A stretch of DNA of 64,000 nt from Telmatactis stephensoni (GCA_029948255.1 JALIZF010001749.1:310001-374000); one strand, 5' to 3'; counted from the first letter of the stretch, positions 50,201-59,572 are shown. Numbers and translations: made by a program. The notes: generated by a model from the letters alone, not told the origin.

Positions 50201-52093
50201 ATATTATTACGGCGTCTATCGAGGAAGAGAATGAAAACGTTCGATCGAAGAACATCATAGATTTCAATAACTCTTTTGTACATTTCATAAAAATATATAT
50301 CACAAATTGACAATTGAAATTTAACAAAAAAAAATGGAAATGGACGAATACAGCAAAATGACATGAAATCCGAACAAAATTTGCAAAGATTATGTGGGGA
50401 TTGAAAGAAGGACACGGAAAATGGCGTCCAATATCGATCAATAACATTCGTATCACATTCTTTGTGAATCAAGTCACGTTCGAACTACATTACTCATCAG
50501 CTAGTTCTCAACAATTCTTGTTAATAGGATTTTATTGAGAAGAAACTTAAGTTCACTTAGTTTTTGTTCAAGTATAAGAATATTTTTGAAAAACTTGAGC
50601 TGAACTAAACGGAAATTAATGGTATTCTATTTTTATAGGGTTCAAAATGGCAAGCAGGGAATCAATTTCGATTCCAAACTAACCTGCATTAAGTAGAGTC
50701 ATTTTAACGCTCTAAAACTATGCATAAATACAAATAGAATTTCCTGACACCTACGCTCGTGGATGAGTAAACGAATAACTGGAAAAACGCTAAATTAAGC
50801 GATGATGATAGCATCTGTAGCGTCGCGCATACTTTGAATTCCTTCCCGAGAAATACGAGATTTTGTTTCAACTCGAAGAACAACACGAAACGTTCTCAAA
50901 TTACGGACACACCGCTTTACAAAAACACAAAAAAACAAACTTTAGACCCCAAAAGCCCGCATTAGAGTTACCAGATGGGAATTAGCTTATGCAGTAGTGT
51001 ATAGAACGTAAATATTGCCGTGAAAGAGTTGCAGTCGGCTGTACTGAGGTGCTATTAGAAGTGATAGTTTGTAAATGTACTTGTGTTTACTCACATTTAG
51101 CTCGTCAGCCCTTCGCGGAGTCCTTCTGTATTCTTCTCTTCTGCTATGATGGCTGTGGGATGAGCTGACAGATCTGTTGTCATCTCTATCCATAATATCC
51201 CTAGCCCTTTTCTTAACTTCAGCATAGTGGGGTTCCGCTTCGCCTTTCATATCCAAAGTTTTTACCTCACTCTCGTATTTGCCACGATCCGAACCCCGCT
51301 CAAAATCGTCTCCGTTTACAACGTGAAATTCTCGTTCACGGCTTGAATATGAATATGAAGAAGTGTACCTTGAGCTGGTATTTAGGTCGTTGTGATATTT
51401 CTCTGAAGGATAAACACGGGATAAATTTGTGGTTTTTAACGATGGTCGGGTGGGCGTATAGCGACGCTTTGCAGCCTTGGTAGCAACTCATTTGAATTCG
51501 TACCAAAGTTCTTTGATAAACGTCACTGCTTAGACCAATAATAAACCGAATCGGGTAATGTATGCTATACAAGTACGGCTTACAAAAACAAAGCACACGA
51601 ACTTAGGGCAAAATCATTAAACAACAGAAAAATTATTGGGAATCGAGATATTCATAGAAAAATGATGAAATTTCATCAATGGGGAACAAACTTGCAGCGT
51701 TGCGTGAATGTTTGCAAACTTTATGAAATCTGACGGGTTTACAAAGGCAAAAATAAACGTAAATAAAAATATCAGGGATTTTCTAAGTTGACAATTACCT
51801 GTATGTTCCACCTGTGGATCTTTACCCGACATTCTGGCCGCTAAATGAGGGGAATATTCATCCAAAGCTTTGCAAAATTCGTTGAACCCTCTCTCTCCCT
51901 TGTAGTGCAGAACGTCTAGTAAACTTTCTCTTCTCTCCCGCTGACTTCGTCCAATTTCAATATCGTCGGTTTCTTTTCGACTGAGAACGTTATTTCTCTC
52001 CAGAAAATTAATAACGTCTTCTGTAGGCAAATCACTAAGTAAGATGTCTCGATTTGCTAGCAGAACTCGTTGATAGGGGTGAACTGCAGCCAT
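25693..52093 (-). CDS. CARD-containing zonula occludens (ZO/TJP) MAGUK scaffold, 29 exons
   Basis: Exons in order: 52093-51799, 51402-51095, 45632-45585, 44793-44666, 44359-44257, 42975-42736, 42086-41920, 40390-40292, 38161-38102, 37519-37430, 36457-36383, 36011-35674, 35560-35428, 34446-34293, 33986-33884, 33688-33643, 33553-33383, 32885-32725, 32205-32053, 31805-31708, 30997-30888, 30622-30516, 30194-30097, 29845-29442, 28571-28323, 28245-27546, 27151-26946, 26121-25978, 25796-25693. All junctions are GT/AG and in phase. The total is 5,092 nt, one more than 1,697 codons, placing a single-base shift in exon 26. Predicted order: CARD (1-98), PDZ1, PDZ2, PDZ3, SH3, GuK-like, ZU5, ending VSVLVDHF, the hallmark ZO C-terminus. 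ZO proteins link transmembrane junction proteins to actin. Charged linkers are longer and more repetitive than in vertebrate ZO-1. Confidence 0.92.
27546..28245 (-). CDS. ZO gene exon 26: linker with one apparent 1-nt frameshift
   Basis: The frame from 28245 reads [20 protein letters not shown] and on to [10 protein letters not shown], then stops (TGA) at about 27870. A frame one base further along reads [18 protein letters not shown] and continues through [19 protein letters not shown] to the donor at 27546. Deleting one G near 27900 joins them. A 43-nt intron (gtacga...ctgtag) is the alternative and would also be in phase, but is very short. Confidence 0.75.
28323..29845 (-). CDS. ZO gene exons 24-25: C-terminal linker with Asp-Arg-Gly-Arg-Tyr repeats
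   Basis: Exon 29845-29442 contains about seven tandem units of the type Arg-(Tyr/His)-Asp-Asp-Asp-Arg-Gly (24-bp DNA period, one unit shortened). Exon 28571-28323 is a Pro/Arg/Glu-rich linker. The plus-strand frames over the repeat are shadows. This region corresponds to the variable actin-binding tail of other ZO proteins. Confidence 0.8.
30097..32885 (-). CDS. ZO gene exons 18-23: U5 hinge and guanylate-kinase-like domain
   Basis: Exon 32885-32725 is the basic hinge ([18 protein letters not shown]). Exons 32205-30097 encode the GuK-like domain: [52 protein letters not shown], and the C-terminal helix [20 protein letters not shown]. The P-loop reads [10 protein letters not shown], without the Gly-Lys-Ser/Thr of active guanylate kinases. 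This is the known ZO form, so it acts as a protein-binding domain. The last exon uses acceptor aatag at 30195, the only one keeping phase. Confidence 0.88.
31929..31989. repeat. (TCTG)n microsatellite in a ZO intron
   Basis: Imperfect TCTG/CTGT units lie between ZO exons 19 and 20. Confidence 0.9.
33383..33688 (-). CDS. ZO gene exons 16-17: SH3 domain
   Basis: Exon 33688-33643 encodes [15 protein letters not shown] and exon 33553-33383 continues [40 protein letters not shown] and [10 protein letters not shown]. The ALYDY-like motif is His-Phe-Asp-Tyr, the Trp is in GSWHA, and the last strand is [12 protein letters not shown], as in ZO SH3 domains. Confidence 0.9.
33884..34446 (-). CDS. ZO gene exons 14-15: PDZ3
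   Basis: Exon 34446-34293 reads [40 protein letters not shown] and RRGDQVLM. Exon 33986-33884 reads [20 protein letters not shown] and [14 protein letters not shown]. Loop Ser-Leu-Gly-Ile and the '[18 protein letters not shown]' helix match ZO PDZ3. PDZ3, SH3 and GuK normally form one supramodule. Confidence 0.9.
34110..34243 (-). repeat. tRNA-derived SINE-like sequence in a ZO intron
   Basis: The minus strand has an A-box-like TGCAATGGTTCACGG, a B-box GGTTCAATTCC and then the body TGATGTGTTTTTCTCTCCCT shared with 11890-11995. Polymerase III promoter-like spacing suggests a SINE copy. Confidence 0.5.
35155..35233 (+). repeat. LINE-like 3' end with (ATT)n tail
   Basis: The plus strand reads AAGCGCTTTACAAATAAA followed by about fifteen ATT units. 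This is the usual 3' end of L2/CR1-like elements in invertebrates, which end in short microsatellites. No coding part is left. Confidence 0.5.
35428..40390 (-). CDS. ZO gene exons 8-13: charged linker with Arg-Asp repeat
   Basis: Six exons (99, 60, 90, 75, 338 and 133 nt) encode a Lys/Glu/Asp/Arg-rich linker between PDZ2 and PDZ3. The first four are multiples of 3 nt and share phase 2 borders, so each could be skipped without frame change. Exon 36011-35674 contains a Pro stretch ([12 protein letters not shown]) and a long alternating Arg-Asp run with Tyr/Phe interruptions (about residues 590-625). The exon at 40390 uses the acceptor ccaag, since the later cccag would break the frame. Confidence 0.8.
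38528..38704. mobile_element. Palindromic MITE-like element, about 177 bp
   Basis: The left arm TTGTCATTCAACCTCGGCCT mirrors the right arm AGGTCGAGGTTGAATGACAA. Inner CAGCCCATGG and CCATGGGCTG also mirror. It lies in the intron between ZO exons 8 and 9. Confidence 0.7.
40811..40915. mobile_element. Inverted-repeat element with 33-bp perfect arms
   Basis: Arms at 40811-40843 and 40883-40915 (GGCCCGTTTCTCAAAAGACC...) flank a 39-base spacer. A MITE-like hairpin in a ZO intron. Confidence 0.75.
41920..42975 (-). CDS. ZO gene exons 6-7: PDZ2
   Basis: Exon 42975-42736 holds a basic linker then [40 protein letters not shown] and HVVQK. Exon 42086-41920 completes it with [20 protein letters not shown] and LELVVADKK. 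The carboxylate loop is Gly-Phe-Gly-Phe. PDZ2 of known ZO proteins dimerises by strand exchange; whether this one does cannot be read from sequence. Intron phase 0 falls just before the 'INGK' strand. Confidence 0.9.
43078..43533. mobile_element. TTAA-flanked MITE (piggyBac-like target site), 456 bp
   Basis: The ends AGTGCCCCTAACCCC and GGGGTTAGGGGCACT are perfect inverted copies. TTAA flanks both sides (43074-43077 and 43534-43537). Long subterminal mirrored blocks (GATGACGTAGAAAAAGGA against TCCTTTTTCTACGTCATC) make it a long imperfect palindrome. No coding capacity. Confidence 0.8.
44257..45632 (-). CDS. ZO gene exons 3-5: PDZ1
   Basis: Exon 45632-45585 gives [14 protein letters not shown] (strand A). 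Exon 44793-44666 gives the carboxylate loop [16 protein letters not shown] and [18 protein letters not shown]. Exon 44359-44257 gives [20 protein letters not shown] and [14 protein letters not shown]. The Gly-Phe-Gly-Ile loop and the 'NDxxVxVNDVxVE' strand closely follow the ZO PDZ1, which in known ZO proteins binds claudin tails. Two internal introns split the domain. Confidence 0.9.
46998..47140. mobile_element. Inverted-repeat element with about 30-bp arms
   Basis: TGGGGTCAATCTAGAGAAGG at the left mirrors CCTTCTCTAGATTGACCCCA at the right; the arms continue into the AAAAGTGGA/TCCACTTTT block. Confidence 0.7.
48083..48440. mobile_element. MITE-like element with imperfect terminal inverted repeats
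   Basis: Left GGCCCCGTTCAAACAAGAAC and right GTTCTCGTTTGAATGGGGTC are mirrored with a few changes. Multiple internal ACTTGCA motifs occur on both strands. Non-coding; the frame at 48142-48363 is part of it. Confidence 0.65.
51095..51402 (-). CDS. ZO gene exon 2: Ser/Arg/Asp-rich linker
   Basis: Acceptor tccttcag, 308 nt, donor gtgagt. It reads [20 protein letters not shown] and later [21 protein letters not shown] disordered, charged linker between CARD and PDZ1. It ends in phase 0 before a 5.5-kb intron, the longest in the gene. Confidence 0.75.
51799..52093 (-). CDS. ZO gene exon 1: N-terminal CARD
   Basis: ATG at 52093 (context AAAAAATGG) opens [20 protein letters not shown], then [40 protein letters not shown] and [20 protein letters not shown]. 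This is the CARD pattern: helix 1 with Asn-Arg, an 'x-Leu-x-x-x-Gly/Asn-Val-Leu-Ser' turn, an acidic Asp/Glu-Ile, a basic stretch before Leu-Leu-Asp, Lys-Gly, and a last helix Phe-x-x-Phe-x-x-Ala-Leu. CARDs mediate homotypic assembly in signalling complexes. The exon ends in phase 1 (acag|gtaatt) and the next exon enters with 2 nt, so the join to the ZO body is in frame. Confidence 0.85.
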
Positions 52094-53076
52094 TTTTTCG
52101 AGTTCTGTGAACGGCGTCAGTAGATAATTGGCCTACTTGTCAATCAAACTGCTTGGGATTCACATTCGACCAATCAGAGCGTTGGACGCTTCTTAACAAA
52201 TGATGGACACACAGCGTAGTTTTTAAAACTGGGGTCTTGATATTGAGCTGAAATTCGACGTTTTACTCATGAAAAATTCACAAATGTCTAAAATGTGAAT
52301 AAGGATAATTAGAGGATAGTCTTTAGGAAGAATAAATTGATAATGTGAGGAAAAATGTAGAATATTTACTAAACAAATCAGCTTATCTTTATCTGATAGC
52401 CCCTGTACTTGGATTCCACGCAAGCACTCATGCAAATCAACCATTTTGAAATCACGACTTTTCAATGAGTTTAATTCGCTCCAATTCCTTTGTGTGTGCA
52501 TTACCATTTTGATGACAGTTTACAGCGGGTAATTGTTTTCTAAATAATAGTTGCTAACCGTCAAAAAAATCGTTAGACACTCACACTACATTCGGCGGAA
52601 ACTTGGAATCAGTCTCGGATGCCAGATCGTGACTAGGATTGGATCGGCCATTGTCTGTATAGTTTCATACAACTTGTTAGCAACACTCGTCCTAGCCACG
52701 ATATGGCTCTTCATTAAAATTCATTTGAAATAGAACTCAATAACATTGAATTATTTTTTCATTGCTTGCAAGTTTAACAGTACCCATGGGGTGGTGCTGG
52801 CGGGATAAATGTATCAGAACCTTTTATTGGCTTGCATGAGCGGACTCAAATAATATTTATGTATTGTAAACTTTTTATCATTCAGGTGCTAGATATTTCT
52901 CAACAGTTTGCAGTCTGATTCATATTCAATGTTTGGTAATCATACAAGTGAAACAGATAACTAGAGGACTAGTTTTAGAAGAATTCGAAGATGCGACCAG
53001 TTCAGAGGTTGGAAGACTTGAAAGCTTGAAAGGAATTGAAGCAAAAACAAACGGATAGAATAAATCAGTCGGGGCT
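52094..53076. other. Upstream region of the ZO gene
   Basis: Likely contains the ZO promoter and 5' UTR. I see no clear TATA box and no confident gene. Confidence 0.4.
52223..52507 (-). other. Unsupported frame just upstream of the ZO start
   Basis: The first 46 residues (MVDLHECLRGIQVQGLSDKD within them) look protein-like and reach a possible donor (ttta|gtaaat). The remainder is AT-rich. It could be a first exon of another transcript, a 5' UTR exon, or nothing. Confidence 0.15.
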
Positions 53077-53570
53077 GGTAAAATAAAATAAAATAAAATA
53101 AAATAAAATAAAATAAAATGAAATGAAATGAAATGAAATGAAATGAAATGAAATGAAATGAAATGAAATGAAATGAAACGAAATGAAACGAAATGAAACG
53201 AAATGAAACGAAATGAAACGAAATGAAACGAAATGAAACGAAATGAAACGAAACGAAACGAAACGAAACGAAACGAAACGAAACGAAATGAAACGAAATG
53301 AAACGAAACGAAACGAAATGAAACGAAACGAAACGAAACGAAACGAAACGAAACGAAACGAAACGAAACGAAACGAAATGAAATATAATATAATATAATA
53401 TAATATAATATAATATAATATAATATAATATAATATAATATAATATAATATAATATAATATAATATAATATAATATAATATAATATAATATAATATAATA
53501 TAATATAATATAATATAATATAATATAATATAATATAATATAATATAATATAATATAATAAAATATAAAA
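53077..53570. repeat. Pentanucleotide satellite array with changing unit
   Basis: About 100 five-base units. The unit changes in blocks: AAATA, then GAAAT, then a mix of GAAAC and GAAAT, then TATAA. Long open frames on the minus strand arise only because five-base units read as a 5-codon cycle. Confidence 0.95.
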
Positions 53571-54433
53571 TGTATAAAATAAATATATGAAATGAAACAA
53601 AAAGAACTAACAAAGCAAATTAAAAGAAAATATAAATGAAATATAAATGAAGTGAAGTGAAGTGAAGTGAAGTAAGGAAAGAAGTCAAAATAGACAAAAT
53701 AATGGTCTGTCCCCTAACAAGCTAGCATCTCGATAGTGGTTGCATGTGGTAACTGTTTAATATCTAAATATATACGTTGTTTAGCACGCCTTGGAACAAC
53801 ATTCATTACTACAATTGCAATTTCATTTCGGTTTTGGAGATATCTGATGACAAATTAACTCCCAAAAGCGGTGGGTGTCGGGCAATACCACCCAACCATC
53901 TAAATTGGGTATAGTACCGTGAGATGACAATTGTTTTATTTCGGCCAAACTCACTCCTAAAATAATTATAAAACAAATACACAAAATAGCTTCAAACGGT
54001 AAAATTAAATTTGATTTCATAGCTACAGCCTAAATCCATGATGAAGGCTCAGCGAGTATCACGATACTTGGAACCTATACTCATATTCGACGTGCACCAC
54101 CACCATCATCATCATCATCCAGTCATCGCCATCACCATCATCTAGCTCGTCGATCGTCGTCATGAACATTATCAGGTATGGCAAATGCTAAACAAAGCTG
54201 CAACGTCTTTAGTCTGTCGCACAGTCGATCTCAGGCTGGTCACACCACGAACTGTGCGGTCATGGTAGCGTGAGTTGTCAAATAATTAGTTGTTCCAAAG
54301 CTTTAAAAGACATCTGTGTCCACTCCTCTTTTGAAGTTCTTTGAACAGGATCAGGGGAAGAGGGGTATAGAAGGAAGGAAACTTCCCTAGAACTTTTCGC
54401 ATCTTATCAAACACATTACTGATACTTCTTTAG

Positions 54434-54438
54434 AAAAA

Positions 54439-54485
<47 letters not shown>

Positions 54486-54615
54486 ATGAATGAATGAATG
54501 AATGAATGAATGAATGAATGAATGAATGAATGAATGAATGAATGAATGAATGAATGAATGAATGAATGAATGAATGAATGAATGAATGAATGAATGAATA
54601 AATAAATAAATAAAT
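54434..54615. repeat. Tetranucleotide microsatellite (AAAT)n-(GAAT)n-(AAAT)n
   Basis: About 180 bases of AAAT units flank a GAAT core, a symmetric arrangement. Confidence 0.95.
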
Positions 54616-54722
54616 GTTAAGTATTGTATGATGGTGTATCTCCTCCTGAAGATAAATAATCCTTGATCCGCCCCTGATATCAGATAAAGAATATTCGTAT
54701 ATTTAATTGCAAGTCTCCCTCG

Positions 54723-54769
54723 CAGCCGTGTTTAGCCTCGTCACGCAACGTTCCCTGCGAGGGAGACTA
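54723..54769. mobile_element. Short hairpin element
   Basis: AGTCTCCCTCGCAG and CTGCGAGGGAGACT are perfect inverted copies around a 19-base middle. Confidence 0.6.
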
Positions 54770-55035
54770 TATATTTGCATAAACTTTAGCTTGAGAAATT
54801 CTGATGTTTTACTACAACTAGACGTTTGATAAGTAATAAAGTAAAGAACTTGAGGGCGCGTTATACAGGGTCTAAAGATATCCTCGACTTATTTAATTCG
54901 CGCCCTCTCGTTCTTTAAATTACATGATTATCAGTTTTACTAAGACAAAAGAGTCAACGGTCATCACTCACCTAGGTCGTCACGTCGTCATGACAACACA
55001 GTATCCCACAGTTTCTAGCCTTATGGAGCCTTATA

Positions 55036-56216
55036 GGGCCTGTTTACATGGAGATAGGGTCACCCTCCTAGGAGGGTCAACACATAGCCCTCCTTTACAT
55101 GCAAACTCCGGACAAGCAAGGGTCACCCCGGGGGTAGGGCTAGCATCATGGCTCGGTCGCTAAGCTTTGTAAACAACAAAATGGCGGGAAAGCGCTCTCT
55201 TTTGGCGCTACATTCAGTTTCCCTCTCGCGTTAGCATTTGGATGCGGTTTTTCAGTGCTGTGGCCTATTATTATCGATGTTAATAGCTCAAAGACATTAT
55301 CAAGGCCGTCAATTGATTTAATTCGAGATAGCCCTCCCCCTAGGGTCGCGGCCTACCTTGAGCGTTTACATGGCTTAAACAAAATGCTGGCCCTCCAAGG
55401 AGGGTCACCCTACCTAGTCGGTGACCCTTCCTGACATGTAAACACAACCACGAAAAACAATAGAGGAGGGTCTCAAGCATGTTAAGGCCTGGGTTTTTGG
55501 CCTATCTGAGAAAAACTATTTTTCACGATATCTTGACAGGTTTTTGTTTGTATAAGAGACAAATCAGTCTAAGAATTGTATTTTAGATCCTTAAGTGTTA
55601 ACCGTAAAAGTTATTGTAATCACGTGACTTATGACGTCATTGAATTGGAAAATAGAAAAAATTAAACTAGGTGGCTAGTGTAGCTTGTCTGCCCTTAAAA
55701 GTACTATGAATGTACACATCATAATAAGCCTGATAAATTCACGTTTGGAATGGTTGGCTCTCGATTTTGATTAAGGAGATATTGAGTAAAAAGTGATTTG
55801 ATCATCTGGTCACGTGACCTGTTTTATACTATATCTCCTTAATGAAGAACGTTAGTCATCCATTCCAAACGTGATTTTTTCATGCTTTCAAATTAAACTG
55901 TATTTAGGGTATCTGCTATTGTATATTAATATAACTGGCCACCTAGTATTTAAAAGACTGATTTGTTACGTTTTCTACGACTAACTGATCACGTGACTAG
56001 TCTTTCACAAATATTTTGAGTTAAGGCAATCAAGAAACACAAATTCTATTGATGTGCCAAATTTAAAATTGTTTGAATATGTTTGTAGGCTGATACTAAA
56101 AATCATACTTTAGTTTAAGGATTTGGCTGCTGACCCAGGCCTTAATGTGCTTGAGTCACCCTACTAGTATGGTGACCCTCCTAGGAGGGTGACCCTATCT
56201 CCATGTAAACAGGCCC
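55036..56216. mobile_element. Outer terminal-inverted-repeat element interrupted by a second element
   Basis: Left end GGGCCTGTTTACATGGAGAT continues AGGGTCACCCTCCTAGGAGG. The right end carries the mirror image, closing with ATCTCCATGTAAACAGGCCC. The TIRs are about 40 bp. The right part is split by the TTAA-flanked element at 55486-56141. No coding frame. Confidence 0.75.
55486..56141. mobile_element. TTAA-flanked palindromic element nested in the outer element
   Basis: Ends GGCCTGGGT and ACCCAGGCC, flanked by TTAA at 55482-55485 and 56142-56145. Internally TTGGAATGG...AAGGAGATAT mirrors ATATCTCCTT...CCATTCCAA. The host sequence reads CTCAAGCATG before it and TGTGCTTGAG after it, so the insertion site is evident. 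Confidence 0.75.
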
Positions 56217-56319
56217 TTAGAGCCCTTCCAGTATTAATAGAACGAGAACCGTTTAGATGAGAACAACAACCAGTTTTTATCCAGTTTCAACAACCAGTTA
56301 GCATGCATCTCCTGATATT

Positions 56320-56615
56320 GGCCGTATTTATACTAGAGACGAATTGCTCGTCCAGACGAATTATTTGTGTCAGACGCGTAAATCGTCTCAATATAAATTC
56401 GGACACAGGACGAATTATTTGTCTTAAACCGTCCTAATATACTCCGTCTAAAAACACGTCCAAATGACGGGCTATTTGACGAATTACTCGACAAACGTGG
56501 GATGTTTCTAGCCTTCACGTGAAACTATCCGTCTTCGAATTTATATCTACTGCGAATCAAATCTTTTGAATTGATTCGTCTGGACGAGTTATTCGTCTCT
56601 AGTATAAATACGGCC
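56320..56615. mobile_element. Palindromic MITE copy A
   Basis: Ends GGCCGTATTTATACTAGAGA and TCTCTAGTATAAATACGGCC are perfect mirror images. The interior has repeated GACGAATTATT-like motifs. Same family as 57010-57300. Confidence 0.8.
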
Positions 56616-57009
56616 ATTATTTGAACTTCCACATTTAATTTCATTTTATATTGTTTGACTTGTTTCCTTAATTTCCTTTTCCTTTTCCTTTTTAGTTTTT
56701 ATTTCGTTTTATCAGTTTGTTTTGATATATTTTAATTTGTATCATTTCAATTTAATTGGAATATTCTTCTTTTATTTTCTGTTTGATCTATTTACACACA
56801 CATATATATATGTCATTGGATTATTCATTCATTCATTCATCTATCTATTTGAAAACATATATTTATCTCATTTTTTCAGCATTATTTTTTCAATTATTTT
56901 ATTTTATTGTTTGTCGGTGCGTTTTGTCATTTTACAGTAGTGAGGACGAAAATACTTATTCCAAGACATGAGAATCTCCGACGCGTCAAAACAAAAGTAT
57001 AGAAATAAT

Positions 57010-57300
57010 GGCCGTATTTATATTAGAGACGAATAACTCGTCCGGACGGATTAATTCAAAGGATTTGATTCGTCTAGATATAAATTCGAAGACGGACAGT
57101 TTCACGTGACTGAAGCCTAGAAACACCTATCCCACGATTGTCGAATAATTCGTCAAATAGCGCTTTTTAGATGGAGTATATTAAGACGGTTTAAGACAAA
57201 TAATTCGTCCTGTATATACGAATTTATATTGAGACGATTTACGCGTCTGACACAAATAATTGGTCTGGACGAGCAATTCATCTCTAGTATAAATACGGCC
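57010..57300. mobile_element. Palindromic MITE copy B, inverted relative to copy A
   Basis: Ends GGCCGTATTTATATTAGAGA and CTCTAGTATAAATACGGCC. Its right half is the reverse complement of the left half of copy A (GACGATTTACGCGTCTGACA). Confidence 0.8.
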
Positions 57301-57859
57301 ATTAATGACTGGGAAATTTTTTTTTTTAAATTCGAGAGAGTCTAAGATAAATATCAGTCTGATTACATTATATAATCCTCTTAGTTAGTAATCCTTTTGT
57401 TTATTTAAGGCACCCTACCAGCAAACAAAATTGTGCCGGATGACTGATCGAAGGTCATGATTTTAACCACAAAATCACGTAACCAGCAAGAATAATTAGG
57501 AATGACTGCTGGACACCGCATCGCCTGGGGCGTAGGGTAGATTCTTCATGCACGCACGAACCGCTATAGAATCGAACATAAAGCCCTTCTCTAGAGGCGG
57601 ACCATTTGATTTTTGATGGGGTGGATCCAAGAATTGGTTTTAAGTATACCAAGCTCGATACAAAAGAAATTTTTTAGTTCACTGATCGAGCCTTTGCACG
57701 ATATTCTTTTTTCATACAAGGTTGACATTTCTCTGCAATAATCCATGAAAACTAAAAATATGGTGTATAAGTTTCATAACTATACGTTCATCAGTAAATG
57801 GCGCTGAGAAATGTTTCAAAAGGCATTTATATATATATATATATAATACATTATAACAA

Positions 57860-58350
57860 AGCTCTTGCGAGCGGGAAGTGCGTGCCGCTCAGGCCGCAAA
57901 AAGCTGAATGCATGCTGGCAACGGTCAGTAACGTTGTAGTTGCATGATTTGAAACGCGTTTAAGGGAGGGGGAAGACACGAGATACACGACAAAGATTTG
58001 CAGTGGAAGAGTTTCCAAACGGCTGCTTTTGTAGATTTATATTTAGGAAAAAACTAATTTTATAAGCTATTGAGAGCGCGGAGCGCAAGCCGCTTGATTT
58101 TGTAGTAGCACTGTAGTGAATAACGGCTGCTTTCTTATCGATTTTGGTATACTCACTATAGATAAACGTACTGTAGTTGATGCTGCAGAACATTTGTTAG
58201 AGTTCAAAGGCTTGTTAGTCTGATCCCTCGTAGTGACGTCACGCAGCGCTTCACTAAAAACGGCTGCGATGAGGGACACTAAAGGCTTGTACAGTATTTC
58301 ATTTCTCGGGATTTGACGCAACACGCTATCATTAATCAAATGGTCCATAT
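57860..58350. repeat. Probable dispersed repeat
   Basis: GC-richer than its surroundings, with minus-strand frames (SLIAAVFSEALRDVTTRDQ) that have no splice support. I read it as part of a repeated element, without family assignment. Confidence 0.25.
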
Positions 58351-59572
58351 CTCCAGGCTATTAATAGTGTATGCACGTGAGTAACTGCGTATAGGCACGC
58401 TACGCTTGCAGAGGTGGAACTCGGGGTGGAACTCGTCCTGGGATGAAATCCACCACGGAATTGCACCCTTAGGCAATATGGCCTTAGTACAGTACATGCA
58501 CAGTTGCTACTGGCAGGTAAAGGTAGTTACTACTTAAGGTATATATAGAAAAATGAAACTGGGAAATAACTCTGGTCAAAAATATAGGGGAGGCTTTACG
58601 ACTCTCAAGCCACGCCCATAGTGTTCATTTCTATCATACATATTTTTCCAGACACATTCTAAATAGGTGGCTGCATGTAGGCTGCACTAAATGGCAAATC
58701 TATGTTACCCTGTGCAATTTATATGACATATTTTTAAGACAAATATCCCACCGTTTATCATTTAGAAATCAAAAATAACCTTACCCAATAAATAAATTAT
58801 ACTTTGCAGCCTCATTAAATACTGCTTAAAAGATCATCTTGATCATTATTTTTCAAAAAATAGAAATGATTGAAATCAAGTGCAATGTATTATTTACCGT
58901 GTTTACTTTTGAACAGCAATTCGGTCATTCAAAATTAAATGTTTGAGAACTGAGAATGTTTGAGAAAATGTTTTGTAGTAAACGGCTTGAGGTTGTATTC
59001 AATCACATGCAATGTACTTAAAATTCGAAAGTCAATTTAATGGTGAAATTCTTCTTTACGTTCTCATTTGATATTATATGCGCACTATTTTACTGGACGC
59101 TCTCCTTCCTTCATGTCATATTTTATGCACAAGTATCATCAGCACACTACATGTTGATGGCGTACTTTAGGGTCGTAGCCACAGTGAAATGTTACGTTTA
59201 CCGAAGCAATCGACCACCCAAGTAACAAGGAGCAAGGGCGGTTCGGGGACATGCTCCACCGAAAAATTTTGAAATTCAGACCTCAGAAATGCGATTTCTA
59301 GCGTTTTGAGAGGCATTTGCGACATATTTATGCTTGAAGTTTTTTCTTTGTTTTCTTCTTCGGACGATTTTTTTTGCCTCGTTTTCCCTTGCGTAAATTC
59401 AGTTTTTGGTTCTCCCCCACCCCCTCACTGTTCTAATGGTCCGTACCTCACTGTTCTAATGGTCCGTCCCTTGAAAGAAAAGTTTCTATACTTGAGTAGA
59501 CTTGAGTATGTTCCAAGAGGAAATGAGGTAAGAGATCGAGTGAATCTCCCGTATAGGTTCTGTAAAGCCGCT

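Larger units (their letters stand above)
45633..51094. other. Intron 2 of the ZO gene
   Basis: AT-rich, with no supported exon. It holds the inverted-repeat elements at 46998-47140 and 48083-48440. Frames at 50040-50472 are AT-rich and lack splice or domain support. Confidence 0.5.

Noticed and set aside
50040..50472. 125- and 138-residue minus-strand frames in ZO intron 2
   Set aside because: Phe/Ile/Leu-rich translation of AT-rich DNA, two overlapping frames of equal quality, no splice or domain support.
52926..53613. Long minus-strand frames of Ile/Leu/Tyr and Ser/Phe/Arg/Val repeats
   Set aside because: They are produced by the pentanucleotide satellite, which has no stop in two frames. 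No splice sites or unique sequence support them.
53077..54615. CRISPR-like regular repeat arrays
   Set aside because: Simple microsatellites without unique spacers, in a eukaryotic genome.
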